A DNA stretch of 64,000 nucleotides from Amphimedon queenslandica. Taxonomy: Eukaryota; Porifera; Demospongiae; Haplosclerida; Niphatidae. This document shows positions 20,114 through 31,569 of this stretch, one piece after another. Made by a program: the position numbers and the translations under genes. Location: positions 219,778 to 283,777 of the forward strand of contig NW_003546247.1 of the NCBI RefSeq assembly GCF_000090795.2, written 5' to 3'. How positions within the stretch are numbered: the stretch's first letter is position 1; each line of letters begins with the position of its first letter. A model generated the notes under the pieces. That model ran no database searches. It worked only from the letters and a program-made list of their open reading frames with translations, and was not told the DNA's origin.

Positions 20114-23052
20114 GGAGACCATGTGGAGTTTACTGTCAACTCAACTGTGTCACTATTCCCGACAAATATCCTATCCCTCATGTTCAGGATTTCAGCTCCA
20201 CACTTCATGGCGCCACTATTTTCTGCAAATTAGGTCTGAAAAGAGCATATAATTAGGTCCCTGTACATCCAGCTGATGTTCCCAAGACTGCTATAACGAC
20301 TCCATTCGGTGTATTTGAGTTCTTACGGATGCCCTTTGGTTTAACGAATGCAGCACAGACGTTCCAGCGTTTCATGGATCAGTTCTTATGGGGACTTTAT
20401 TTTGCATATGCTTATATTGATGATGTTTTAATTGCCAGTAGCAGTGAAGAAGAACATCATCAACATCTCAAAGAAATATTTGATCGTTTCAAGGAATATG
20501 GAGTTATTGTTGATCCTAGTGTCAGTTAGGAGTTCCTTCTCTACAATTCCTTGGTCATACTGTTAACAAGGATGGAATCTCTCCACTTGAGTCCAGAGTG
20601 TCTGCAGTGAGAGATTATCCTTTACCAAAGTCACAACGTAAACTAAGAGAGTTCCTGGGATTAATCAGTTATTATCATCGCTTCATACCTCGATGTGCTA
20701 AAATACACCATCCTCTTCATACACTCTTTTCTCATTCTCTCACTATTTCTGAATTACAGTGGTCTGAGGAATGTCTCACTGCTTTTGACCACGCTAAAAC
20801 AGCTCAAGCTAACACCACTTTATTATTTCATCCAAAACCTGGTGCTGTGGTATGTGCTATGAGTGATGCTTCGGATGTAGCTGTGGGGGCTGTCTTGCAA
20901 CAGTCAGTACACAACCAGTAGCAACAAATTGCAAACTTTTCTCACAAACTCTCTCCAACTGAATGTCAATACAGTACTTACAATTGGGAATTACTTGCCA
21001 TCTATTTAGCCATCAAACACTTCAGGTACTATGTTGAGGGTCAGGCTTTTACTGTGTACACAGACCACAAGCCGCTTACCTACTCTATGAACACTAAGTC
21101 CGAGAGATCTTCACCTCGACTGGCTCGTCACTTAGACTACGTATCCCAATTCACTTCGGACATCCGTTATACTAAAGGAATTAAGAATCCTGTTGCTGAC
21201 GTGTTATCACGAGTAGAGCTAAATCAGGTGGAGACAACCCCTCCCATTATTGATCTGAAAGCAATGGCTGCTGCACAGGGTAATTGTGAGTTTTTTACAC
21301 ATGAAACTCCCACACATTCTCTTTCCTTACAGCATGCTCCTCTACCTCATTCCTCTAACACTATTATATGTGATGTATCTACATGACAACCCCGCCCTGT
21401 AGTACCTCCCTCATTTAGACAGCTTGTATTCCGTTCTTTTCACTCACTCACTCATCCAGGAATTTGGGCATCTCAGAAACTTATCTCCTCTCATTTTGTG
21501 TGGCCCCAGATGCATAGAGATAATAAGTGTTGGACTCAAGCATGTTTGGCTTGTCAGTTGTCAAACATTCACAGACACACTCTATCCCCTCTTTCAGCTT
21601 TTCGGGTACCTGATGTTTGTTTTGACAACATCGATATTGATATAGTGGGACCTCTTCATTCTTCTAACAATTATTCATACCGGTTAACATATATTGATAG
21701 GTTCACATGTTGGCCTGAGGCTATTCCTATGGTGGATATCACAGCTGCAACTTTAGCTCTAGCTCTAGTATCTGGTTGGGTATCTCAATTTGGAACACCA
21801 TCAACAATTACTACAGATAGAGGGTCGCCATTTGAATCATCCCTCTGGTGTAAATTGATGAAGTTATTAGGAACGATTTGTATTCGCACTACTTTTTACC
21901 ATCCACAAGCAAATGGCTTAATCGAGCAGTTCCATCGTCATTTAAAAGGAGCTTTGCGAGCTCAGTCTCTCTTCCACTCTTGGTCCGAAGTGTTACCACT
22001 AGTGCTTCTAGGTATCCAGACAGCAATCAAAGAGGATCTCCAATTCTCAACTGCCAAGTTGGTATATGGAACCACACTCTGTCTCCCTGGTGAGGTTATC
22101 TCTTCTTCTCCCGTCCTTACTCCTTCTGATCACTCTAATTCATCACCAGACTTTGCTCTTTCATGGCTCAGTTAAAAGCCACACATCCTTGTACTCCTGG
22201 TGAACATCAAAACTTCATTCATCCCTCTCTCTCTACATCTACTCATGTTTTTGTTAGACGAAATTCAGTTAAACGATCATTACAATGTCTGTACGATGGT
22301 CCATACAAAGTTCTTAATCATACTGACAAGTATTTCACTATAGACCTTCAGGGTTAACGTGATAATGTCATTATCGATCGATAAAAACCAGCCTATTTTA
22401 AGTCTCCTAATTCTGTATCCTCTCATCATAACTCATCTACTCATTCTCCCACTCCTCTTTCTTCCGGAGACACTACACGCTCGGATACCAACGTTACTCG
22501 TACAGGTCGGCATGTCAGGTTCCACCAACGACTCAATCTATAGACTGGTATGTCAATTTATTATCATTATTATTGTTATTATTATTATTCTTAATAATTA
22601 ATTATTACTATTATTATTATGACCATTATGGTTTGCAATCATTGAAAAAGAATATATGTATATTATTATTATTATTATTATTATTATTGTTACTACTATT
22701 ATTATTGTTGCTGTTACCATTATCCTTATTGCTACACTTGCTTCTTTAATTTTCTCCTCTTTATTATTCATAACTTTGCTAATAATTACTTATTATCCTT
22801 ATTTTTCACTTTTTCCTGTTCTTGTTTCTCAATTTTATCTTTCTCTTCATTTCTTCTTGTGTTTCTTGTTTTTGTATTGCTCGCCTCCTCTCTGCAGGGG
22901 AGTATGTAGTAGATGCCATGTGCTTATGCGCATGCTCATCAGAGACATATGTTCATTGTCCTTTCGTCTGCTCTATCTCTATTTTCTATCCCTCTCGATC
23001 TTTATCTGTGATAAAATTTTTATTATAAAATATATTCGGTTAGATCTTCACT
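20114..23052 (+). mobile_element. Ty3/Gypsy retrotransposon remnant (pol and candidate 3' LTR)
   Basis: A fossil LTR retrotransposon. The domain order RT (about 20114-20530, with YIDD), RNase H (about 20750-21230, with YTDHKPL), integrase zinc-binding part, integrase core (about 21600-22000) and a C-terminal part ending at about 22541 is that of Ty3/Gypsy. Gag, protease and the 5' LTR are not seen, so the 5' end is truncated at about 20110. A purine tract GGGGAG at about 22898 followed by TGTAGTAGATGCC is a candidate start of the 3' LTR, which may end near 23052. Pol has a small number of breaks. It is moderately old, since long open stretches remain. Confidence 0.9.
22557..22700. repeat. TTA/ATT trinucleotide microsatellite
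   Basis: Two runs of (ATT)n-like sequence (about 22560-22605 and 22655-22700) lie in the tail of the Gypsy remnant. Open frames across them are low-complexity artefacts. Confidence 0.9.
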
Positions 23053-23099
23053 TTTAATGGTACAATTAAAATAACAATTGGATTTGTTATTTTGAATTT

Positions 23100-23640
23100 A
23101 ATTGTCATTTCAACAATACTTTGTTGTTTCAAAAGCAAATATGTTACTTTAAAACAAAGTTGTTAAAACAAATTTAAAGGGTTAAATTACCATGTTTTTG
23201 GTTACTTTAAAAATTTGTTAATTTTAATTTATATTGTGATTGTAACAATAACTACTTGTTGCTTAATGCATATAAATGTTATTATAACACAAAATTGTTG
23301 AATTGAACCAGTTGTTAAAACTTTTACCATTTTTGTCATTTGACCATGTGCAATGTTAACTAACAACTGTTTTGTTGTATTGACAATGATTTGTTGTTTC
23401 ATAATTTAGATTTGCTATTTTAACAAATCACTGTTCAGATGAATTGAAATGTTGTAATTCCCATCATTCTTTTTGATGACAATGTGCAAAGGTTAAAATG
23501 AAAGCTTATTTTTAATTTTTAATATTTCTTGTTATTTTGACAATAATTTGTTGCTTTGGAGATATACCGGTAAATGTTACTATGCAGCACATTGTTATTG
23601 TTGAACTAAATCAATTGCAATGTCATATGAAAACCTTATT
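23100..23640. repeat. Degenerate satellite, about four units of 134-157 bp
   Basis: The word ACAATAATTTGTTG and variants recurs at about 23112, 23246, 23381 and 23538, each followed by a similarly ordered pattern (TGTTACT/TTATAAC, then TTGTTAAAAC, then GTCATTT-like). Divergence is high. Confidence 0.6.
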
Positions 23641-23799
23641 TGTCAATTTAAATCCTTATTGTCATTTCGACCAAAATGCTAAAATGAACACAATTTTTTC
23701 ATTTTGAGAGCATCTGTTAGAAGACATACTTCATCTCAATGGGCATTTTCGCAAATATATGTCATTAAATGTAAAAATTTGCTATAATATTAACACTAT

Positions 23800-24690
23800 A
23801 ATTTATTCAATATTCCATTTAAGGCATATATAGGTGGAGTCATCTAACTTTGAGAAAGAGTTATGTGTATATAGAATAGAATGATCATATAGATAAAGCA
23901 GATGTTTAAAATAATATAAAGAGCCATTTAAATCATAGGAGACAACATAACAACGGTAATGCTCATGCAGACCAAACGTTTCATATTTTTTAATTCTTGC
24001 AAAAGGTTTTCCTTCCAAAATAAATAGATCAGTTATAACGCCAAAGAAAGGAAGCATCCCATCACATCCAAGAACTATGACAGAGTTGGGTTCACATAGT
24101 GACTATTTCCAATTTCAATCTATTTCGGTCTATTAAAAAAATTATTATGTAAAAAAGTATGCTCATTTATTTGAGTTACCTATGTAATGAAACAGATGTT
24201 GTAATGCCCGGAAATAAGTTTTTCATGCCAGAAGTAATATCTGGTGATGATTGCTGAAGTCACAAGCTTGTTGGAGCTAAAATTAATACAAAATTGAATC
24301 AGTTAAAAAATTTTTAGTTACCTGGACCTCCAGTAACAGCCACTTTCAAAAATTCAGGATTACTTAAGTTAGGTGATAGTAGACTTTGATGTTGCATAGC
24401 AATTGAAAGGCATGTTTTTAAGATTGCCACAAGAAGCTGCCTTTTTTGAGTATGTATTCTTAGCCTCCATACGCATACACCAATATCTTACTGGTGGTCC
24501 AAACCTATTAATACATTTATCGGTACATATAATGTATAAACAAACTAAACGAACCTTCTAATTTGTTCAAAGATATGGATCAAATAATGCAATTCTGGAG
24601 TAATGTTAACCAGTTGATAACACCTGAAGACTTCATGATGAATTGCAATTAATTCGGATACATAGGAAATAGTGACAGCAGAAATACTAT
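23800..24690 (-). pseudogene. Unnamed transposase-like family, copy 3 (C-terminal part)
   Basis: On minus: ISAVTISYVSELIAIHHEVF, LVNITPELHYLIHIFEQIRR, then (after a probable intron at about 24500-24555) FGPPVRYWCMRMEAKNTYSK. The last exon reads MLPFFGVITDLFILEGKPFA and ETFGLHEHYRCYVVS (24057-23803). The HYLIH and WCMR-x-EAKN blocks are diagnostic of a widespread family of eukaryotic transposon-like proteins with N-terminal C2H2 fingers; I do not recall an accepted name. Its function is unproven, but copy number and decay here argue for a mobile element. The N-terminal half is missing. Two further copies lie at 42.8-48.7 kb. Confidence 0.7.
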
Positions 24691-25120
24691 TGGCTCAATT
24701 CCATTTCTACTTAAATGAAAGGCAGTCCCGCCATTTGATCTGGTCTAGGTGCATAAATATCCATGGATTACAAGGACAGAATGTACCCTTCGATTTGTTT
24801 TTAAAGCATCTCAAAAAAATGTGTAACCTGGAAATAGAGACTTCAGGAAGCAACTTTTCAGAAAAGGCATTGGAGCGTGCTGGACACTCTGTGGCAGTTC
24901 TGGAAGGTCTTTTGGACCAATTTGATAGTCATTTCTGTATCAACAAACTATCCGAAAGACATACGCTGGCTGATTCAGAAAAAAAAAACATATCATAATT
25001 AATGAGCTAGTTGAAGCAAACATATTCTCATATGCCCAAAATTGGGAACATAAATCATTTAAATCTATAAAAACTAATATAGTGTCATCATTGCGCTACA
25101 ATCAAAAATTTCATAAATGA
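24672..25120 (+). pseudogene. DUF6589 protein fragment
   Basis: The frame 24672-24998 reads LLAQFHFYLNERQSRHLIWS, NIHGLQGQNVPFDLFLKHLK and EKALERAGHSVAVLEGLLDQ. After a one-base shift in an A run (about 24980) it reads IINELVEANIFSYAQNWEHK and SLRYNQKFHK to about 25118. This is the C-terminal part of DUF6589, a domain of unknown function in large transposon-like families of animals and fungi. It starts head-to-head with, and overlaps by a few bases, the minus-strand fragment ending at about 24690. The upstream part is absent. Confidence 0.75.
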
Positions 25121-25420
25121 ATAGCACAGCAACTCTTTATATAACCTCAATTCATTTAACAAAACAAGTAACAATCTAGTTAATACATGTACATGAATCT
25201 AAATACTTTATCTCTAAAGTAAAACATTCAATAAAAGTAAGAATAATGATAATAAATTTCAAAAAGTAAAATGCTATTGATTAAACATCTGGATCAAATG
25301 GGTGTTACATATTTAACCACTGATTGTAACAGCTATCAATCTTTATATTAACCTTTCGTTAAAACGCTTTTGAAAAATATCCTCCTCTTCAGCTGTAAAT
25401 ACTTCAGTATTGGGAATAAG
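25121..25420. other. AT-rich spacer
   Basis: No gene seen. It probably contains the 3' flank of the minus-strand pogo element. Confidence 0.4.
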
Positions 25421-25430
25421 TGTCACTTCC

Positions 25431-26660
25431 TTATATGACACTTTTATCAGGTACTCTAGTAGATTCCAGAACAAGTCTACGAGCAGGGGTAACTAATGGT
25501 ATAAATGGTAATCCTGCAGTTTTTTTACTGAGTAATTTGTCATGAGATGGAGTAGCAGGTAGCAATACTTCTCGACTAAGTGGAAATATTTTGATTGTTT
25601 TGAAACCTCCCATTATGCCAGTCATTGACATGGCTTTACACAATGCTGGAGAAAAGAGCTGTGAGAACTCACGCCTAGTAATAACTCTACTGGGATTCTG
25701 AACATGGAATTTGTTGCACTCATGCCTCCAGTAGCATTTGAGAGGAATAAAAAAATGTCCTTATCAAGTGGCTGTGCAATATGAGAAGAATGATGAGGAA
25801 GACAAAATATAACTATATCTTCTGCTACTTTGTCAATCGTTATGAAGTTGTAGTGAGAAGAAATCCCATCTAAAAGTAAAACGGCTGGTCATGTTTGATG
25901 GGCATAAGCCAGGATATGGTGGTGAAACTATTGGTCAAAGAGCTCACTATCAATTCATCCGTTGCTGGTTAGTCCAGAAATAGTACCTGAAACTTCCCAA
26001 TTAAAAACTCAGGAGGGATTTGTTTACAGTCTAGAATTACAATTGGGGGTATTGCATATCCTACTGCTTTGCAACATGAAACTGCTGTTAACCGAGATGT
26101 ATCACCTGCTGACACTCTAGTAACTGGATGATTTGTACCTTTTTGTGATAAAAGTCTTGGAGGTACAGGGTTTAATGGCATACCAGTCTCGTCCATATTA
26201 AAAATAGCTGTGGGTTTGTCATATAAATTGTACTCAGTAAAAGTCTCCTCCAGAAGATTAAAATACCACTGAAGGATGTCTGGCCGAGTTCCTATAGCAC
26301 GAACATGTTAAACTGACTCAGGAGACCTAAGTATTGTACAAGGATGTCGCCATCTAAACGATGTCCACCAACCAAGAGACACATTCACATCTATCTCTTC
26401 ATGCATCATATATACTACCTCAATAATTTGACTTTTTGTATGAAAAACCCAATATCATTGTATGCCTCAATAAATTGGACTGGTTCTCTTCTTTATTTAA
26501 GTAACACTAGGGGCCACTTGTCGAACCAAACTGTACATGACCACTAATGCTGTCGTGCAAAGTTGATTTTGGTATGTTATACATTTCAGCAGCTCTTCTG
26601 AACATCCAAATACACTGTATAAAGATTAGAGTCAGTCCACAACTTGTACTGGTCCGGTCT
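25431..26660 (-). pseudogene. Pogo-type (Tc1/mariner superfamily) DDE transposase
   Basis: On minus from about 26660: YKLWTDSNLYTVY, then MFRRAAEMYNIPKSTLHDSI (pipsqueak/HTH, about 26590-26530), a CENP-B-type block LGWWTSFRWRHPCTILRSPE (about 26385-26320), and RAIGTRPDILQWYFNLLEET. The catalytic core (DDE_1) has IFNMDETGMPLNPVPPRLLS with the first Asp, AVGYAIPPIVI, VLLLDGISSHYNF with the second Asp, and IVIFCLPHHSSHIAQPLDKD (about 25830-25770). The tail reads VITRREFSQLFSPALCKAMS and MGGFKTIKIFPLSREVL. DGHSSH is usual at the second Asp; here the His is Ile. Stops and frameshifts occur between blocks. Terminal repeats were not located. Confidence 0.9.
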
Positions 26661-27644
26661 AGCACTATGATTGGCAGCTGCATCACGAGTACCTACTGTG
26701 TCAGAGAAATTAACAATTAGCTAGTTGTAAAAGACCAATATTTTTTTAAAATTATATTGTTCACATGTTTTCACTTACAAGAGGTGATAATTGTTTACCC
26801 TGTGCTTCTAAAACGCCAACTTTTTATGTCACACTTCTCACATGTTCTTGCCATTGCCATTGCAAAAGACTCTGCCTATGAAGGGTGTGGTATTGGGCAG
26901 TAAACTACGATGGCCACTCTTTGTATCATGTTTCTGCAGCAAGAGAGCAGCTAGCTATTTGTTATTGAAATCTGTAAAAATTATAGGACCATAGAGAGGC
27001 TCAACCTCTTTCTTTATTTTCTACTGCTGTCTATTCAAGGAATTTATTTCTGTACAAGGATCGTATGTGTTGGCAAATATGAGTAATTCTGATTTCGACT
27101 TTTGGCAAGAATTTGTAAAAAGACAGAGACTTTTTCCACTTTGTTCATAACATGTATTGATGGGATTATCATTGAATTTTGTAAAAAAATAGAAGAGGAG
27201 TCTGCAGCAGATAAACTGATCCAGTAATAGTGTCTGAGATTACATGTTATCCGAACATCCATTAATTACTCTACTGGCAATGCTATCACTTATATGATGA
27301 CAGCAGTTACATTTTATATTCTTTTTTGACACTACTGTTAATCTATGTGTACCTTTGCCGTGTTGTTGTATTATCACTTTTATTTCGTTTTTTGTTTCTG
27401 GAGCTAGTCATGACCTTCCATGAAGCAAAATAAAGTTCTCAACGACTAATTTTAGAGGGTTACAAGCACACTAAATCTGTAAGTACACTGCCTAGTGCCT
27501 ACTACCTTTATCATTCTGCATCTACTAATTTTAGCAAGACACCTTTATATGCTAAATGATGGTTATTAGTTATGACTAATTAATTGCTAATTAATGGTTA
27601 TTAGTTATGGCTTAGTTATGGCTAATTAAAGGGTGGTTATTGTA
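26661..27644. other. Non-coding stretch
   Basis: No gene supported. A run of TTAGTTATGGCTAATTAA-like words (about 27570-27635) is a short local repeat. Confidence 0.4.
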
Positions 27645-28483
27645 CTAAAGCCACACTGACTTTTAAAACTGCAAAATGTAATAAATTTCTTATTTTAAAT
27701 GCTACAGTGTTTTTACCTATTATGATTCTCTCCAAAACTTTGGTATTTTGATACATGATACATCTAGAGTGCAGTTATAAAAATAAAATCAAAGCACATG
27801 GACCATTGAAAAATACTTGATGCCCCATAAATGGCTGCTATGGCGACTATCAAGAAGATGTGGGGAAACAAGACTTTAAATCTTAACCTCATCAATATCT
27901 GAAGGTATGGAATAGAAGGACAGTACGATTGGGCAGCAAATGCTATTATAGACAGCCATATCTTTGTACATTGTGTAAGCTTTTAAAGCTAGGCTTTAAG
28001 GCAGGATTTGAGTCTATATAACTCTAAGGTAACACTACTTTCCACTGATCTGCTTTAGAACTGAGTGACAAATAAGAGCAAATGAACAACAATAGAATGA
28101 AGCTCAAACAGTTATAATCTTGAGTTGAAGAAAGTTAACTACAGACACAATTTGATGATCCTGAGCCTTTTTATTCTTGTCTGTGGTGAGGGTGGTGAAG
28201 AATTGATGATGATCCCACCATAACTTACTTGGAGATGCTGCTGTCCCTCTTTTAATGCATCAGCGACTGCTCACGACAATGAAGAAGACTTGTAATTATT
28301 TTAAAACTTTGAATTTACTATAATTTTAGTTTTAATAATAATTTTAATACATGTGATGTTCTGTAAATTATGTTCATAGTTGGTAAGCAAATTATAAATA
28401 AACATTTAGAACTAATGATCAGCTACTTCACACATAGCCACATATCTGCACTTCTAATAACAAAAAAGTCAGTGTGGCCCTAG
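27645..28483. mobile_element. MITE with TA target duplication
   Basis: The left end CTAAAGCCACACTGACTTTT (from 27645) and the right end, CTAGGGCCACACTGACTTTT when inverted (to 28483), differ at two of 20 bases. TA flanks both sides (27643-27644 and 28484-28485). The 839-bp interior has no transposase frame. The TA duplication points to a Tc1/mariner/pogo-type mobiliser, possibly but not demonstrably the nearby pogo element. Confidence 0.82.
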
Positions 28484-28769
28484 TATTTTTGCTGTTTTAC
28501 TAGCTGTATGAAAACTAAAGCTTTCCTAGTCAATGAGCTCATAGCTCTCTTAGTACTTAAAGTTTTGCATCTTTGCACATAGTACATGTGCAATTGATTT
28601 GTCATAAGTTATTGTGTACAATTCTCGGCTTTACCAACATACCATTAAAACTAAGAACATGATTGCATGTATTTGTAAATTCAATTTAAGGGATGTTTAG
28701 TCATAGCCTGATATTATGCATACACATAACTACTGCTCAATTTCTCCTGCTTTGTCTTAGGCTTACCAG

Positions 28770-31400
28770 TAATTCAAAGTCTAAAATGGGTATATAACTC
28801 ACATAAAATAAAGTCTACACTTTTGGAGTCTACAATGACTAAAGAGGCAATAACTCAAGCAATAGAAGGAAAGGCCTATCAATGCAAACATTGCTCAAAT
28901 AAATACAAAAATTAAAGTGGTGTATCAAGACATGTTTCAGAGAGGCACTCACATGTACGAGAAGAGTCATCAAAACGAAATACGATACCATATTTGTCAA
29001 ACAAGGTAAGCTAGTAATCAGTTAATTTAGAATAACTAGTCTACTGTACTTCCCTACAGGTTGCGATCAACAAAAAAATTATTTTTCCACTTACGATAGG
29101 ACCATGACATGAAAATTAGTAATGAAATTCTAATTTGCAGTAGTTTGGACGAGTTTGAGGCCTAGAAGGTGGGGGGGAAAGGAATTGAGCACAGCACATT
29201 ATGTACAACAAAGTGCCATTAAAATGATTAGTGATGGAACTGTCACACATTTAGTATGTAATCGCTCAGGAAATCCTCGACCTCCACTGGTAACAGGCAG
29301 CAAAAATTCCAAGGCTCTTGCAAAAGTGGAGAATTTTGTTTATCACACATGAAGGTGATGGTGAATGTTTCCAGTGGCCAAGTAACATTTCAATATTGCT
29401 CAAGTCAGACTGGGCATTCCAGTCTGCTAGCACATATCCCATCCCTATTCAAATTAAATTAGAAATTGCTTCAAAGTTGCATGCAGGAGTAACAGTTGAG
29501 AGAATTATAGATGACACCCAAAGTGATGTGGATGGTGGACTAAAAAGAAAGCATCTGGCAACCAAACTAGATGTAAATAACATCAAAAGGAAAATTAACT
29601 TGGAAAATGTTGAAAAAGATAAAACAGATTGCATTAGTGTGAGAGCATGGGTAAAACAACTGGAGAAAAAGAAATATAGCCCCATTTTTTCATTTAAATG
29701 TCAAGGAGATGAGCAGGAAGATAACATGGACAACATGGCTATAGATGATTTTCTTATGGTGATACAAACAGAATTTTAGTGAAATATAATGATGCAATAT
29801 GGCCAAAATGCTATATTTGTAGGTTCCACTTATGGTTTGACCTAGCACAATCCTTTATTGATTACTGTTATGACTACTAATGAGTACAGTGAAGGTGTAC
29901 CTATTGCATGGGCTATAAGCAATAGAGAAGACACTGCATTACTAGTACAGTAGCTCAATGCACTTCACAGTAATGTTGGTGACATCAAATTTGGAAAATT
30001 TATGTCTGATTGTGGTGATCAATTTTTTCTGCCTGGATATCAATCTTTGGTGACAATGGCACAAGAAAGCTGCTTTGTCGTTGGCATATTGACCATGCTA
30101 GAAGTGGACTTAAAAATACGTACACTTTGACCTTGATCAAATTGCACTGTATCATCTGTTGTTCATGGTCATGGAGGAAACCAATGAAGCATCTTTTGCC
30201 GTGAAGCTTCTGCAGTTTATGTCAGTGACGTGTAATACACATCAAAAGTTCCATGAGTATTTTAAAAAGGAATATTTAAGTAAAGTTGAACAATGGTCCA
30301 CTTACCACAGGACAGGAACACCTGTAAATTCAAACATGTATTTGGAATCACTTCATCGCTTATTGAAAGTGGCTTACTTCAATAGTAAGCATAATTGTGT
30401 CAACCATCTCTTACACACGCTTATTAAGATGTCAAAAAACTTAGTATTTGAGCAGTTAATCAAAAGGAAGAAAAAAAAGTTTCCGCATTAAAAGAGTGAA
30501 ATTGTTCAGATACACAAAAAGGTATGGCTAAAGTTGGAACAATAAAGTCTGTGGAGATTGAAGACGGCTTGAGACTTCAGTGACTATCAAATGAAGCGAA
30601 ATATTACTCTGTACATAAGCTAAATGACATGTGTCCCTGCCAATGAAGTGTCCTTCATGGATCATATGCCTTGGCATGTGCTCATGCTCTTGCCTTGGTT
30701 ACAGTTTGCTTAACACCGTGTGCAAACACTTGCACTTATTGAAATTGCAGCTTGATAGCACATCAGTACATCTTCTACAAAATGAGCAACAACATGTAGG
30801 ATTAGGGGAGAGAAAAGAAAATGGGAGAACAAGTAGTGGTTCTGAAGTACAAAATGAGCAACAACATGTAGGACTAGAGGAGCGAGAAGAAAGTGAGGGA
30901 GCAAGTTGTGATGCTCAGAGTCTGACACAATACTGGGAACGTAATTCTAATAAAGTTGTGGTGTTGAATAATAAGATTCATAAATCAGTTTAGAAAATTT
31001 TGAATATCATACAAGTTTGTGACACACCTTCTGTTCTTGAGACTGTTAGTGGTCACATGCAGTGAGCTACAACTGCAAGTCACAGTCACCAGCTATTTCA
31101 TCAATCTCATTTTTTCCAACGATGAAGATTGCACCAAACAAGAACAATACAAAGCAAAAATTTTTTCTACAAAAAAGCAGTGCAGCAAAAAGGATAGCAA
31201 AGCCTTCAAACAATGAAAAAAAAGCTATGCAGTCTAAAATGGATGAAACACTTGTCAGAATTTGTGCACATCGCTGGAATGAAGATGATTGTGGGAATGT
31301 TCATAACGAAGTGGAATGGATTGCTTGTGAAATGTGTGGTATATGCAATCATATTGAATGTCTCAAATTATGGAAATTCCTCAACCAATTACTGTAATCA
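28770..31400 (+). pseudogene. MULE (Mutator-like) transposase with C2H2, SWIM and PHD-like parts
   Basis: N-terminal C2H2 finger: AYQCKHCSNKYKN, a stop, SGVSRHVSERHSH (about 28872-28955). A likely intron runs from 29006 (AAG|GTAAGC) to 29140. Frame 29318-29779 gives CFQWPSNISILLKSDWAFQS and ISVRAWVKQLEKKKYSPIFS. The MULE DDE core follows (about 29790-30110): YGLT, EGVPIAWAISNREDTALLVQ, FGKFMSDCGDQFF and LLCRWHIDHA. Then TPVNSNMYLESLHRLLKVAY and LLHTLIKMSKNLVFEQLI (30159-30485), and a SWIM-like Cys/His cluster MKCPSWIICLGMCSCSC with CKHLHLL (about 30640-30750). A 72-bp duplicated segment follows. Last comes a PHD-like ICAHRWNEDDCG plus EWIACEMCGICNHIECLKL (about 31255-31375). Several stops and shifts make it inactive. 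Confidence 0.9.
30770..30913 (+). repeat. 72-bp tandem duplication inside the MULE gene
   Basis: The segment coding NEQQHVGLGERKENG-type residues is present twice in frame (NEQQHVGLGERK and NEQQHVGLEERE), giving a 24-residue repeat between the SWIM-like and PHD-like parts. Confidence 0.85.
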
Positions 31401-31569
31401 ATGCTGAGTAAAAAATACTTGAAACTAATTGTCGTGTCATAACCTAACTTTAATAATAGCTGATTATAACATTATTATTCTAATTTACTGTTGTAAAATT
31501 GAAACAAAAGTTACTAAAATTACATATTAAATTCAACAGCATAATTATTATAGGGGAGGTCCTATACTA

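Noticed and set aside
22656-23057. Hydrophobic Ile/Leu-rich protein
   Set aside because: It starts in an ATT microsatellite and runs through the candidate LTR; low complexity.
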